NCBI RefSeq assembly: GCF_016907365.1
Contig: NZ_JAFBBV010000001.1
Coordinates: 124,001 to 188,000, forward strand
From: Oerskovia paurometabola
GTDB lineage: Bacteria; Actinomycetota; Actinomycetes; Actinomycetales; Cellulomonadaceae
Direction: 5' to 3'
DNA length: 64,000 bases
A model generated the notes under the pieces. That model had not been told where the DNA came from. It searched no databases and was given only the letters and a program-made list of their open reading frames with translations. Shown in pieces: positions 1 to 8,425 of this stretch; the first letter of the stretch is position 1, and each line of letters opens with the position of its first letter. Both the position numbers and the translations under genes were made by a program.

Positions 1-1509
1 GACGAACCCCACCACGCCGAGCGGGACCAGGTACCAGAACGCGGGGGCCAGTGCGTCGGTGTAGGCCGTGACGACGACGTCGTGCAGCTGGGCCGGCAAC
101 CCCTTGACCGCCTCCGGGGTGAGGGTGTCCGGGCCGAAGTTCGCCGGGACGTCGCTCGGGGGCAGGCCCTTGGCCGCGTCGGTCAGGTTCGTCGCGAGCC
201 TCGTGGTGAACACGGTCGAGAACACGCTCGTGCCGACCGCGGCACCGATCTCCCGCAGGAAGTTGTTCGTCGACGTCGCCACCCCGACCATCTCGGGGGC
301 GACCGAGTTCTGCACCGCGATGACGATGGTCTGCAGCACGAGCCCCAGCCCGAACCCGAGCACGAAGATCATCGCGCCGAAGGTCACCATCGAGATGTCT
401 GCCGTGAGCTGCGTCAGCAGGACCAGGCCGATCGTCGCGATGCCCATCCCCAGGATCGGGTAGATCTTGTACCGTCCCGTGCGCGCGATCAGCAGGCCCG
501 AGCCGATCGCCGTGATCATCAGCCCGACCGTCATGGGCAGCATGAGCAGCCCGGACTCCGTGGCGCCGTAGCCCTGCGCCATCTGCAGGAAGGTCGGCAG
601 GAACGACAGCGCCGCGAACATCGTCATGCCCAGCACCAGGGCGATCGAGACCGACACGGAGAACGTCGGGCTCTTGAACAGGTGCAGCGGGATGAGAGGG
701 TCGGCCGCCCTGGTCTCGACCACGAGGAACCCGACGAGCGCGAGCACCGCCACGACCAGCACCGTCAGCAGGGCGGGGCTGCTCCAGTCGTACTTCTTGT
801 CGCTCGAGATCGTGCTCCAGCTCGTGAGGAGCACGATGCCCGCGGTCGTGACGGCCATCAGGACCGCACCGCCGACGTCGAACCGGCGGCTCGGCGTGCG
901 GGACGGGAGCCGGAGCTTGAACCAGGCGATCGCCAGCGCGGTCAGCCCGATCGGCACGTTGAGCCAGAAGCACCAGCGCCACCCGGGGCCCTCGGTGAAC
1001 CAGCCGCCCAGCAGCGGGCCGGCGACCGTCGCGATGCCGAAGACCGCACCCATGGGCCCCATGTACTTGCCGCGGTCCCTGGCCGAGACGATGTCGGCGA
1101 TGATCGCCTGGCTCAGGATCACGAGGCCCCCGGCCCCCAGCCCCTGGACCGAGCGCCACACCACGAGCTCGACGAACGAGCCCGACAGCGCGGACCCGGT
1201 CGACCCCACCACGAAGATCGCGATCGCGACCAGGAAGGGCAGGCGTCGCCCGCGCACGTCGCCGATCTTGCCGTAGATCGGCATCACGATCGCGATCGCC
1301 AGCAGGTAGGCCGTGATGATCCAGCCCTCGTCCTGCGCGGCGCCGAGGTCCCCCACGATGGTCGGCAGCGCCGTGCCCACGACCGACTGGTCCAGCGCGG
1401 ACAGGAACATCGCGGCCAGCAGGGAGCTGAAGATCACGTAGACGGTGCCCTTGGAGAGCACGATCTCCGGCTCGCTCGTCGTCGTGGCACGGGACGTGGC
1501 GTCGCTCAT
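1..1509 (-). CDS. DHA2-family multidrug MFS transporter (3' end cut by window edge)
   Basis: Proton-driven drug exporter of the 14-helix DHA2 (EmrB/QacA) type in the cytoplasmic membrane. 503 residues are visible and the reading frame is still open at base 1, so only the extreme C-terminus is missing. The N-terminus has the DHA2 helix-1 motif LDQSVVGTALPTIVGDLG, followed by the motif-A loop GKIGDVRGRR near residue 80. A long hydrophilic stretch near residues 440-480 before the last helix is typical of the family. The ATG at 1509 is preceded by AGGAAG at good spacing. It is followed leftwards by nothing visible and preceded by the DUF305 gene on the same strand, 172 bp away. Substrate cannot be told from sequence. 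Confidence 0.9.
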   Translation of the reverse strand, partial: MSDATSRATTTSEPEIVLSKGTVYVIFSSLLAAMFLSALDQSVVGTALPTIVGDLGAAQDEGWIITAYLLAIAIVMPIYGKIGDVRGRRLPFLVAIAIFVVGSTGSALSGSFVELVVWRSVQGLGAGGLVILSQAIIADIVSARDRGKYMGPMGAVFGIATVAGPLLGGWFTEGPGWRWCFWLNVPIGLTALAIAWFKLRLPSRTPSRRFDVGGAVLMAVTTAGIVLLTSWSTISSDKKYDWSSPALLTVLVVAVLALVGFLVVETRAADPLIPLHLFKSPTFSVSVSIALVLGMTMFAALSFLPTFLQMAQGYGATESGLLMLPMTVGLMITAIGSGLLIARTGRYKIYPILGMGIATIGLVLLTQLTADISMVTFGAMIFVLGFGLGLVLQTIVIAVQNSVAPEMVGVATSTNNFLREIGAAVGTSVFSTVFTTRLATNLTDAAKGLPPSDVPANFGPDTLTPEAVKGLPAQLHDVVVTAYTDALAPAFWYLVPLGVVGFV

Positions 1510-1681
1510 CGCAGCTTCCTCACTGGCGCACCGGACCTGGCAGCGCCCGTCGGGAGATCTCGGGACTCGCGTGCGGAGGATGCGGCCGGCCCCCGGTCGA
1601 GAGGCTCGTCCGTCGCGTCCCTCGATGGTCGTACGGGGGCCCGGAGGGCGCAACACCTGACGGACTGCCGCTACCCCGGGC

Positions 1682-2425
1682 TCAGAGCCCGTCGAGGAGA
1701 TCGCGCATCCGGTCGATCTCGCCGCCCTGGCCCGACGCCGTCTCGGCGGCGATCTCGTGCGCGAACAGGTCCTGACCGTCGACGAGCACGACGTCGACCA
1801 TGTCGAGCGCGCCCTCGTGGTGCGCGATCATGCCCTCGAGGAAGAGCCGGTCGAACGCCGCCCCGCTCGCTGCCGCGAGCGCCGCCATCTGCTCGTCGGT
1901 GAGCATCCCGACGGCGGCCTCGCCGTGGGTCCCGTGCCCACCGTCCGCACCGTCGGGGACGCGCGGGCCCGTGCCGCCCGCGGTCTCGGCTCCCTCGGGC
2001 ACCTCGACGTCGCGCGCCTGCAGCCACGACGCGAGCGCATGGATCTCCGGTCCCTGCCCGGCGGTGACGCGCTCGGCGAAGGCGCGGACGGCGTCGGACT
2101 CCGCGCGGTCCGGTGCGAGCGCGGCGATCTCCAGGGCCTGCAGGTGGTGCTCGATCATCCCCGCGACGAACCCGACGTCCGCCTGGTTCCAGGAACCCTC
2201 CGCCGGGGCACCGTCGAAGTCCTCGGGTGCGACGGTCGCGTTCCCCTCCCCCGGCAGCCCTGGCTGGACGACGACGCTCGACGGCGTCGAGGTCGGTGCC
2301 GCCTCGCCCGTGCACCCCGAGACCCCGAGCGCCAGCCCGACGACGACGAACCCCCAGGTCAGCGTTCGGGCGCCCGGACGTGGGGCGCTCGCCCACCCTG
2401 CGTTTCCAGCGGGAAAACTCCGCAT
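1682..2425 (-). CDS. DUF305 lipoprotein
   Basis: 247-residue secreted lipoprotein. The start chosen is the ATG at 2425, which has GGAGGGAAC upstream and gives a proper signal peptide ending in the lipobox LGVSGC near residue 32. An in-frame extension to 2596 adds only unlikely sequence. The mature part carries the two His-His helices of DUF305: VAGMIEHHLQALEIA and LEGMIAHHEGALDMV. The family is ferritin-like and often found near metal or copper genes; a metal role is inference here. It is divergent from the LVIVD-repeat gene across a 110-bp intergenic region. Confidence 0.88.
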   Translation of the reverse strand: MRSFPAGNAGWASAPRPGARTLTWGFVVVGLALGVSGCTGEAAPTSTPSSVVVQPGLPGEGNATVAPEDFDGAPAEGSWNQADVGFVAGMIEHHLQALEIAALAPDRAESDAVRAFAERVTAGQGPEIHALASWLQARDVEVPEGAETAGGTGPRVPDGADGGHGTHGEAAVGMLTDEQMAALAAASGAAFDRLFLEGMIAHHEGALDMVDVVLVDGQDLFAHEIAAETASGQGGEIDRMRDLLDGL

Positions 2426-2535
2426 CGGCTCTGTTCCCTCCGTGTAAAACCTCGCCGGAACCATCCCGTTTAAGTGGTGCATGTCACATTTGACGGTCAG
2501 AATGCGCAGAACCCTACCAAGGAGGTGTTTCCCTC

Positions 2536-4320
2536 GTGCATCGAAGAACGCACAGGCGCAAGAACCGGGTACTGCTCGCCTCGTCCGTGGCCGCAACCCT
2601 CGCCGTCTCCTCGCTCGCGGTCGCGTCGGGCGCGTACGCCGAACCGTCCGACGGATCTCCGGAGGCGGTGGCCGAGCTCCTCGAGCAGGCTCCGTCCTCC
2701 CTTCCCGCGCAACGCCTCGCTCCCCTCGCCCAGGCCACCGACGTCCTGGCCCCCGGGGAGATCGCCGGCAGCCCTAACCTCACCCTCGTCGCCAACATCC
2801 CCAAGAACGGGGCCTTCGCGCCCGAGGGCCAGTACAACAGCGACCTCGCCTTCCAGGGCCGCTACGCGTTCGCCGGCAACTACGGCGGGTTCACGGTCTA
2901 CGACGTCGCCGACCCGACGAACCCCCAGCAGGTCGCGCAGGTCGTCTGCGCCGGCTCCCAGAACGACATCTCGGTCTACGGCGACCTGCTCGTCCTGAGC
3001 ACCGACTCCTCGCGCAGCAACGCCTCGTGCGACAACGTCGCCCAGAGCGCGACGATCAAGGAGTCCTGGGAGGGCCTGAAGGTCTTCGACATCTCCGACC
3101 CGACGTCGCCCCGGTACGTGTCGGCCGTCGAGACCCAGTGCGGCTCGCACACGAACTCGCTCGCCCCGTCGAAGGACGGCAAGGACCTGTTCGTCTACGT
3201 CTCGTCCTACTCTCCCAACGCCGCGTTCCCCGACTGCAAGCCGCCGCACGACCTCATCAGCGTCGTGCAGATCCCGGTCGACGACCCGGAGTCGGCCGAG
3301 CTCGTCTCGACGCCCGTCCTCTTCCCCGACGGCGGCAACCCGGGCGGCAACGGCTCGAGCACGACGTCCGGGTGCCACGACATCACGACCTACCCGTCGA
3401 AGGACATCGCGGCGGGCGCGTGCATGGGCGACGGCATCCTCATGGACATCTCCGACCGTGCGCACCCCGTGGTCACCGAGGTCGTGCGGGACACGACGAA
3501 CTTCGCGTTCTGGCACTCGGCGACGTTCAACAACGCGGGCACCAAGGTCGTCTTCACCGACGAGCTCGGCGGCGGCGGCGCGCCCACGTGCAACGCGACG
3601 GTCGGGCCCGAGAAGGGCGCGGACGCGATCTACGACATCGTCGACGGACAGCTCGTGTTCAAGAGCTACTACAAGATCCCGCGCGAGCAGGCCGCGACCG
3701 AGAACTGCGTCGCGCACAACGGCTCGCTCATCCCCGTCCCGGGCCGCGACATCATGGTCCAGGCCTGGTACCAGGGCGGGATCTCGGTGTGGGACTTCAC
3801 GGACTCGGCCAACCCGGTCGAGATCGCGTGGTTCGACCGGGGCGCGCTGTCGCCCGACCGGCTGATCCTCGGCGGGTCGTGGTCGGCCTACTGGTACAAC
3901 GGCGCGATCATCTCGAACGACATCCAGAAGGGCCTCGACGTCCTGCTGCTCGACGACCCGGTCACCAACGCCGCGAAGTCGGTCCTGACGGACGAGCTCA
4001 ACCCCCAGGCCCAGCCGACGTACGTCGAACCGGCCGCGTGGTCGAAGAAGACCGCCTACGCGGGCGGAGCGATCGTCACGTACGGCGGCGCCGTCTGGCG
4101 GGCCCAGTGGTGGACCTCGGGCCAGACCCCCGGGGACCCGTGGGGCCCGTGGGAGGAGATCGCAGGCGTCGACTCGAAGGGCGTCGGGGCGTGGAAGCCG
4201 ACCCGCGTCTACTCCTCGGGGGACACCGTGACGCACGACGGCACCACGTACACCGCCAAGTGGTGGACGAGGAACCAGGCCCCCGGCGACCGCTGGGGAC
4301 CGTGGGCGCCGCAGGGCTGA
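2536..4320 (+). CDS. secreted LVIVD-repeat protein with two C-terminal chitin-binding modules
   Basis: 594 residues. The GTG start is 9 nt after a perfect AAGGAGGT at 2519-2526. The N-terminus is a Sec signal peptide ending AYA near residue 35. Residues about 80-480 hold propeller-like repeats of the type FTVYDVADPTNPQQV, LKVFDISDPTSP and ISVWDFTDSANPVEI, the signature of LVIVD repeats. After residue about 490 come two copies of a small aromatic module ending PGDPWGPWEEI and PGDRWGPWAPQ, which is the CBM5/12 (ChtBD3) pattern. The protein is therefore probably exported and held on chitin or another beta-glycan. No catalytic motif is recognised, so its activity is unknown. A strong hairpin follows. 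Confidence 0.8.
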   Translation: MHRRTHRRKNRVLLASSVAATLAVSSLAVASGAYAEPSDGSPEAVAELLEQAPSSLPAQRLAPLAQATDVLAPGEIAGSPNLTLVANIPKNGAFAPEGQYNSDLAFQGRYAFAGNYGGFTVYDVADPTNPQQVAQVVCAGSQNDISVYGDLLVLSTDSSRSNASCDNVAQSATIKESWEGLKVFDISDPTSPRYVSAVETQCGSHTNSLAPSKDGKDLFVYVSSYSPNAAFPDCKPPHDLISVVQIPVDDPESAELVSTPVLFPDGGNPGGNGSSTTSGCHDITTYPSKDIAAGACMGDGILMDISDRAHPVVTEVVRDTTNFAFWHSATFNNAGTKVVFTDELGGGGAPTCNATVGPEKGADAIYDIVDGQLVFKSYYKIPREQAATENCVAHNGSLIPVPGRDIMVQAWYQGGISVWDFTDSANPVEIAWFDRGALSPDRLILGGSWSAYWYNGAIISNDIQKGLDVLLLDDPVTNAAKSVLTDELNPQAQPTYVEPAAWSKKTAYAGGAIVTYGGAVWRAQWWTSGQTPGDPWGPWEEIAGVDSKGVGAWKPTRVYSSGDTVTHDGTTYTAKWWTRNQAPGDRWGPWAPQG

Positions 4321-4358
4321 CCTGCGTCCCGCCCGGGCTGCGGCCCGGGTGAGCCACT

Positions 4359-4403
4359 GCCCGACGGCGCCGCTCGCCTCACAGGTGAGCGGCGCCGTCG
4401 GGC
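4359..4403. terminator. terminator hairpin after the LVIVD gene
   Basis: A perfect 17-bp inverted repeat (left arm starting GCCCGACGGCGCC) with an 11-nt loop lies 38 bp after the stop codon. There is no long T-run. Confidence 0.75.
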
Positions 4404-4523
4404 ACGGTGCGGCACGAGCGGCACGGGCCACCGGGAGACCCACTACTGTGAGGTGCCCGCTCTGCCCCGAGGCCCGTCCTGCGGGCAGGTGACCGGGCGC
4501 GACGACCGAGAGGGACCGCACGG

Positions 4524-4754
4524 ATGGCCAAGCAGCCCAGGGAACGACCCTTCGTCGCGCTGATCGGTGCGCTCCTGTTCGTGGCCGGGGTGGCCCTCAC
4601 CGCCCTGTTCGCCGCGGTCGCGATCTGGAACCTCGTGCACGGGGAACGAGGAGGGGCGTGGGGGATCTTCGCGGTCACCGTCCCTGTCGGGGCCCTCGGC
4701 TTCTGGCTCATCAGGGTCAGCCGGGTCCCGGTCGGCGATGCCCTCAACATCTGA
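4524..4754 (+). CDS. small two-helix membrane protein of unknown function
   Basis: 76 residues with a basic N-terminus (MAKQPRERP), a first hydrophobic segment at about residues 11-37, a short charged turn (HGERGG) and a second segment at about 45-65. It begins with ATG; GAGAGGGA lies about 10 nt upstream. No family is recognised. It stands alone after the terminator of the LVIVD gene, and the gene to its right is convergent. Codon use looks coding (third-position GC is high), but a chance frame cannot be fully excluded. Confidence 0.6.
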   Translation: MAKQPRERPFVALIGALLFVAGVALTALFAAVAIWNLVHGERGGAWGIFAVTVPVGALGFWLIRVSRVPVGDALNI

Positions 4755-4841
4755 TCACCCCTCCAGGGGCCGCCCGGGCGAGAGCCGGTCGGCCACCCCG
4801 CCGAGCGTGAGGACCCCTCACGGAGACGGTCACCGCCTCGC

Positions 4842-5243
4842 TCATCGGGCGGCGTACTCGGTGTCGGTGACGTGCTCGAGCCAGGTCGTGCTCCGGGCAG
4901 GGTCGTCGGCACCCTCCGAGATCGCGAGGTGTTCCATGAAGGAGTCAGGTGCAGCGCCGTGCCAGTGCTGCTCACCCGGAGGGCAGTACACCGTCTCGCC
5001 GGGCAGGGCCCGGACGACCGCGCCGTCCCTGGTACCGACCAGCGCGACACCGGAGACGACATGGAGGAACTGACCGCGGGCGTGGACGTGCCAGGCGGTG
5101 CGTGCACCGGGGGCGAAGCGAACGCGTCCGACGACGGTGCGTTGATCGCCGTCCAGCGGGCTGACGATCATGTCGAGCCAGACGTCGCCGGTGAACTGCT
5201 CGGGCGGGTTCTTCGTCGTGGGGGCCCGCGGCAGGGTACGCAT
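4842..5243 (-). CDS. cupin-domain protein
   Basis: 133-residue single-domain cupin. The core shows the first cupin motif with metal-ligand histidines, TAWHVHARGQFLHVVSG, and the second, CPPGEQHWHGA. The start is the ATG at 5243, with AGGAGAA upstream. Its first base overlaps the TGA of the regulator gene (TGATG), so the two are probably translationally coupled. Small cupins of this type often sit with carboxymuconolactone-decarboxylase-like proteins and NADPH reductases, as here. The substrate is unknown; a role in handling a reactive carbonyl or quinone is inference from the neighbours. Confidence 0.85.
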   Translation of the reverse strand: MRTLPRAPTTKNPPEQFTGDVWLDMIVSPLDGDQRTVVGRVRFAPGARTAWHVHARGQFLHVVSGVALVGTRDGAVVRALPGETVYCPPGEQHWHGAAPDSFMEHLAISEGADDPARSTTWLEHVTDTEYAAR

Positions 5244-6181
5244 CAGCGTTCTTCTCCTCGAAGCGTGGACTGGGACGGGGACCGGGACGGGGCGGGGCGT
5301 TCCTCCTGCTCGCGGGTCGCGGCCCAGGACGCGAGGAGCTTGAGCCCGTCGTCGGACGGGGACCCGGGGACCGCGGTGTAGACGTTGAGCTGCAGGCCGG
5401 TGTCGGCGGGCAGCTCGAGGGCCTCGTAGTCGAGCTCGAGCGTGCCCACTGCGGGGTGGTGGAACACCTTGGTGCCCGTGCGGTGCAGCCGCACGTCGTG
5501 CGACGCCCACAGCCGGCGGAAGTCCTCGCTGCGTGTGGAGAGCTCCCCGACCAGTCCGGTGAGGGCCGTGTCGTACGGGTTCTTGCCCGCCTCGGCCCGC
5601 AGGATCGCGACCGCGTCGTGCGCGATGCGGTCGTACCGGTCCCCCCAGAATGCCCGTGCCGCCTCCGCGTCGAGGAACTGGAACCGGGCACTGTTGACCG
5701 GCCTCTTCGCGATCCGCTCGGGCGACTCGTACATGGGCGAGTACAGGGCCCGCCCCAGCGTGTTCGCCCCGAGCACGTCGAGCCGACCGTTGCGCACGAA
5801 CGCCGGCGCGCCCTCCATCGAGTCCAGGATCCGCTGGACCACCGGACGGAGGACGGGCGCAGAGGTGCGCCTGGCGCGTGACCGGGCAGCCCCGGACTGG
5901 TTCGCCGCGCGGGCGAGATCGAACAGGTGGTGGTGCTCGGCCTCGTCGAGCTGCAGCGCCTGGGACACGGCCTCGAGGACCTCCTCGGACACACCGCCCA
6001 GGTTCCCGCGCTCGAGCCGCGTGTAGTAGTCGACGCTCACACCCGCGAGCATCGCGACCTCCTCACGGCGCAGGCCCGGCACACGCCGGTTGCCACCGTA
6101 CGCGGGCAGGCCTGCGCGCTCGGGGGTGATGCGCGCCCGGCGGCTGGTGAGGAACTCGCGGGTCTCGGCCTTCAGGTCCAT
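5243..6181 (-). CDS. XRE-family regulator with MmyB-like ligand-binding domain
   Basis: 312 residues. An N-terminal helix-turn-helix (about 28-85) has the characteristic RVPGLRREEVAMLAGVSVDYYTRLERG. It is followed by the MmyB-type PAS-like ligand domain (about 110-285), seen in VLGANTLGRALYSPMY and HHPAVGTLELDYEAL. Such proteins usually bind a hydrophobic ligand and control a divergent oxidoreductase gene. It is read divergently from the aldo/keto reductase gene. The 155-bp space between them holds a matched pair of inverted 15-bp arms, each 36 nt from a start codon, which are good candidates for its operators. Confidence 0.9.
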   Translation of the reverse strand: MDLKAETREFLTSRRARITPERAGLPAYGGNRRVPGLRREEVAMLAGVSVDYYTRLERGNLGGVSEEVLEAVSQALQLDEAEHHHLFDLARAANQSGAARSRARRTSAPVLRPVVQRILDSMEGAPAFVRNGRLDVLGANTLGRALYSPMYESPERIAKRPVNSARFQFLDAEAARAFWGDRYDRIAHDAVAILRAEAGKNPYDTALTGLVGELSTRSEDFRRLWASHDVRLHRTGTKVFHHPAVGTLELDYEALELPADTGLQLNVYTAVPGSPSDDGLKLLASWAATREQEERPAPSRSPSQSTLRGEER

Positions 6182-6217
6182 GCCTTCGACGGTACGGCCG
6201 ACGCCCCGCTCCTGGGA

Positions 6218-6300
6218 GGTTCTGCTGGTACCTGGGGCTCCCTGCTGGCGCGGACCGGCGCCGCGACGTCGTGACGTCCGAGCGGGGTACCAGCAGGACC
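6218..6300. promoter_or_regulatory. paired inverted operator arms between regulator and aldo/keto reductase
   Basis: Arm 1 (6218-6232, GGTTCTGCTGGTACC) and arm 2 (6286-6300, GGTACCAGCAGGACC) are inverted copies matching at 14 of 15 positions. Each arm ends exactly 36 nt from the start codon of the gene it faces (ATG at 6181 and ATG at 6337). This is probably the control region for both directions. Confidence 0.65.
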
Positions 6301-6336
6301 TGCCTCATCCGGCGGAAACCTCCTAGCGTGAAAGGC

Positions 6337-7236
6337 ATGACGACGAACCCGATCCCCACTCTGACACTGAACGACGGCACCGAGATGCCCGCCCTCGGGT
6401 ACGGCGTCTTCCAGACGCCCCCGCAGGAGACCGTCGACGTGGTCACCGAGGCGCTGCGTACCGGCTACCGGCACATCGACACCGCCGCCGCCTACGGCAA
6501 CGAGCGCGAGGTCGGACGCGCGATCGCCGGATCCGGTCTCGAGCGCGACGAGATCTTCGTCGAGACGAAGGTCTGGATCAGCGACTACGGCTACGACGCG
6601 ACGCTGCACGCGTTCGACAAGTCCGCTGGAAAGCTCGGCATCGAGACCATCGACCTGCTGATCCTGCACCAGGCGCTGCCGAGCCGGTTCGACCTGACGA
6701 TCGAGGCCTACCGAGCGCTGGAGACGCTGCTCGCCGACGGCAAGGTCCGCGCGATCGGCGTCAGCAACTTCATGCCCGAGCACCTGACCTCGCTCCTCGA
6801 GGCCACCACGGTGGTCCCGGCCGTCAACCAGATCGAGGTCCACCCCTACTTCCAGCAGAAGGGCCTCCAGGAGCTGCACGCCGAGCACCGCATCCTCACG
6901 CAGGCGTGGTCGCCGATCGGCGGCATCACGTTCTACCCCGGCTACGGCGAGGAGCGTCGCAGCACGCTCGAGGACCCGACGATCGGCCGGATCGCCACCG
7001 CGCACGGCAGGACGCCCGCGCAGGTGATGCTGCGCTGGCACCTGCAGCAGGGCCGCTCCGCGATCCCCAAGTCCGTCACCCCCGCGCGCATCGCCGAGAA
7101 CTTCGCCGTCACCGACTTCGAGCTCACGGGCGACGAGCTGGCCGCGATCGACGGCCTGGACACGGGCGTCCGCGGCGGTCCCGACCCCGCCGACATCACG
7201 CTCGAGACCTTCGGCCGCGAGATCCCCGAAGCCTGA
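6337..7236 (+). CDS. aldo/keto reductase
   Basis: 299-residue NADPH-dependent reductase with a TIM-barrel fold. The catalytic tetrad is visible: Asp and Tyr in HIDTAAAYGNE, Lys in IFVETKVW and His in LLILHQALP. The cofactor-loop signature AIPKSV is near residue 245. The start is the ATG at 6337, giving MTTNPIPTLTLNDGTEMP, the usual N-terminus of family 5 enzymes; upstream in-frame codons run into the operator. It leads the rightward half of the redox island and is probably repressed or activated through the inverted arms upstream. The carbonyl substrate is unknown. Confidence 0.92.
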   Translation: MTTNPIPTLTLNDGTEMPALGYGVFQTPPQETVDVVTEALRTGYRHIDTAAAYGNEREVGRAIAGSGLERDEIFVETKVWISDYGYDATLHAFDKSAGKLGIETIDLLILHQALPSRFDLTIEAYRALETLLADGKVRAIGVSNFMPEHLTSLLEATTVVPAVNQIEVHPYFQQKGLQELHAEHRILTQAWSPIGGITFYPGYGEERRSTLEDPTIGRIATAHGRTPAQVMLRWHLQQGRSAIPKSVTPARIAENFAVTDFELTGDELAAIDGLDTGVRGGPDPADITLETFGREIPEA

Positions 7237-7303
7237 GCACCAGCACCGCCGACGGCGACCGCCACACCCGATCCATCCCCGCACCACCGAGAGGCACCAC
7301 CTC

Positions 7304-8353
7304 ATGCGAGCAACACTCATGTACGGCGCCGGAGACGTCCGCATCGAGACCGTCCCCGACCCCGTCCTCCAGCAGCCCACCGACGCCATCGTGCGCGTCG
7401 TGCGGGCCTGCGTCTGCGGTTCGGACCTGCACCCCTACCACTCCATGCGTGGGGCGACCCAGGGCAACCCGATGGGCCACGAGCTCATCGGCGTCGTCGA
7501 GGAGACCGGCAGCGCCGTGACGAACGTCAAGAAGGGCGACTTCGTCATCGCCCCGTTCGCGTTCTCCGACAACACGTGCGTGTTCTGCCGGGAGGGCTTC
7601 CAGACCTCCTGCGTGCACGGCGGATGGTACGGCTCCCGCGAGACCGGTGGCCTCCAGGCCGAGCTCGCCCGCATCCCGCTGGCCGACGGCAGCCTCGTCG
7701 TCGTCCCCGACGTCGACCCGGCGACCGCCGACGAGGGACTGCTGAACTCCCTGCTCACCCTGTCCGACGTGTACCTCACCGGCTACCACGCAGCGCACAT
7801 GGCACAGGTGCAGCCCGGCCAGATCGTCACCGTGATCGGTGACGGAGCCGTCGGGCTGTCCGCCGTGCTCGCCGCCAAGCAGCTCGGCGCCGAGCGGATC
7901 ATCCTCATGGGCCGGCACGCCGCGCGCACCGACCTGGGGCGTGAGTTCGGCGCGACCGACGTCGTCGCTGAGCGTGGCGCCGAGGGCATCGGCAAGGTCA
8001 TGGACCTCACCGGAGGCGAAGGCTCGCACGCCGTGCTCGAAGCCGTGGGCCACATGCCCGCCTACGAGCAGGCCTACGGCGTCGTCCGCCCCGGCGGGAT
8101 CATCTCCCGCGTCGGCGTCCCCCAGTACGAGGACGCCCCCGTCGGGTTCGGGTCCCTGTTCGGGAAGAACGCACGCCTCGCCGGTGGCCCCGCCCCGGTG
8201 CGGGCCTACCAGGAGGCAGCGATCGCCCAGGTCCTCGCAGGGGAGATCGACCCCGGCAGGGTGTTCGACGCGACCCTGCCGCTCGAGGACGTCGCCGAGG
8301 CCTACCGCCTCATGGACTCCCGCGAGTCCCTCAAGGTCGCCCTGCGGCCCTGA
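7304..8353 (+). CDS. zinc-dependent alcohol dehydrogenase (MDR family)
   Basis: 349 residues. The catalytic-zinc region shows RACVCGSDLHPYH and MGHELIG; the Rossmann NAD(P) motif is VIGDGAVGL near residue 182. The structural-zinc lobe has three cysteines (TCVFC and TSC), with Asp where the first cysteine is usual. It lies 67 bp after the aldo/keto reductase on the same strand, so the two may act on the same compound (alcohol to carbonyl and back). The ATG start is preceded by GAGAGGC. A GC-rich terminator follows at 8359-8386. Confidence 0.92.
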   Translation: MRATLMYGAGDVRIETVPDPVLQQPTDAIVRVVRACVCGSDLHPYHSMRGATQGNPMGHELIGVVEETGSAVTNVKKGDFVIAPFAFSDNTCVFCREGFQTSCVHGGWYGSRETGGLQAELARIPLADGSLVVVPDVDPATADEGLLNSLLTLSDVYLTGYHAAHMAQVQPGQIVTVIGDGAVGLSAVLAAKQLGAERIILMGRHAARTDLGREFGATDVVAERGAEGIGKVMDLTGGEGSHAVLEAVGHMPAYEQAYGVVRPGGIISRVGVPQYEDAPVGFGSLFGKNARLAGGPAPVRAYQEAAIAQVLAGEIDPGRVFDATLPLEDVAEAYRLMDSRESLKVALRP

Positions 8354-8358
8354 CCACC

Positions 8359-8386
8359 GGGGGTGGGCGCCCCGGCGCCCACCCCC
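8359..8386 (+). terminator. hairpin after the alcohol dehydrogenase gene
   Basis: A perfect 12-bp stem (GGGGGTGGGCGC and its complement) with a 4-nt loop begins 5 bp after the stop codon and is followed by a pyrimidine run. It may reduce reading into the next gene. Confidence 0.65.
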
Positions 8387-8425
8387 TTCCCTTCCGTGTC
8401 CCCGACCCCGCCCCGAGGAGTGGTC

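Noticed and set aside
82..1902. 606-codon rightward open frame
   Set aside because: It is antisense to the DHA2 transporter and DUF305 genes, consists mostly of Arg, Asp, His, Gln and Glu, and has no family signature. High GC leaves antisense frames open.
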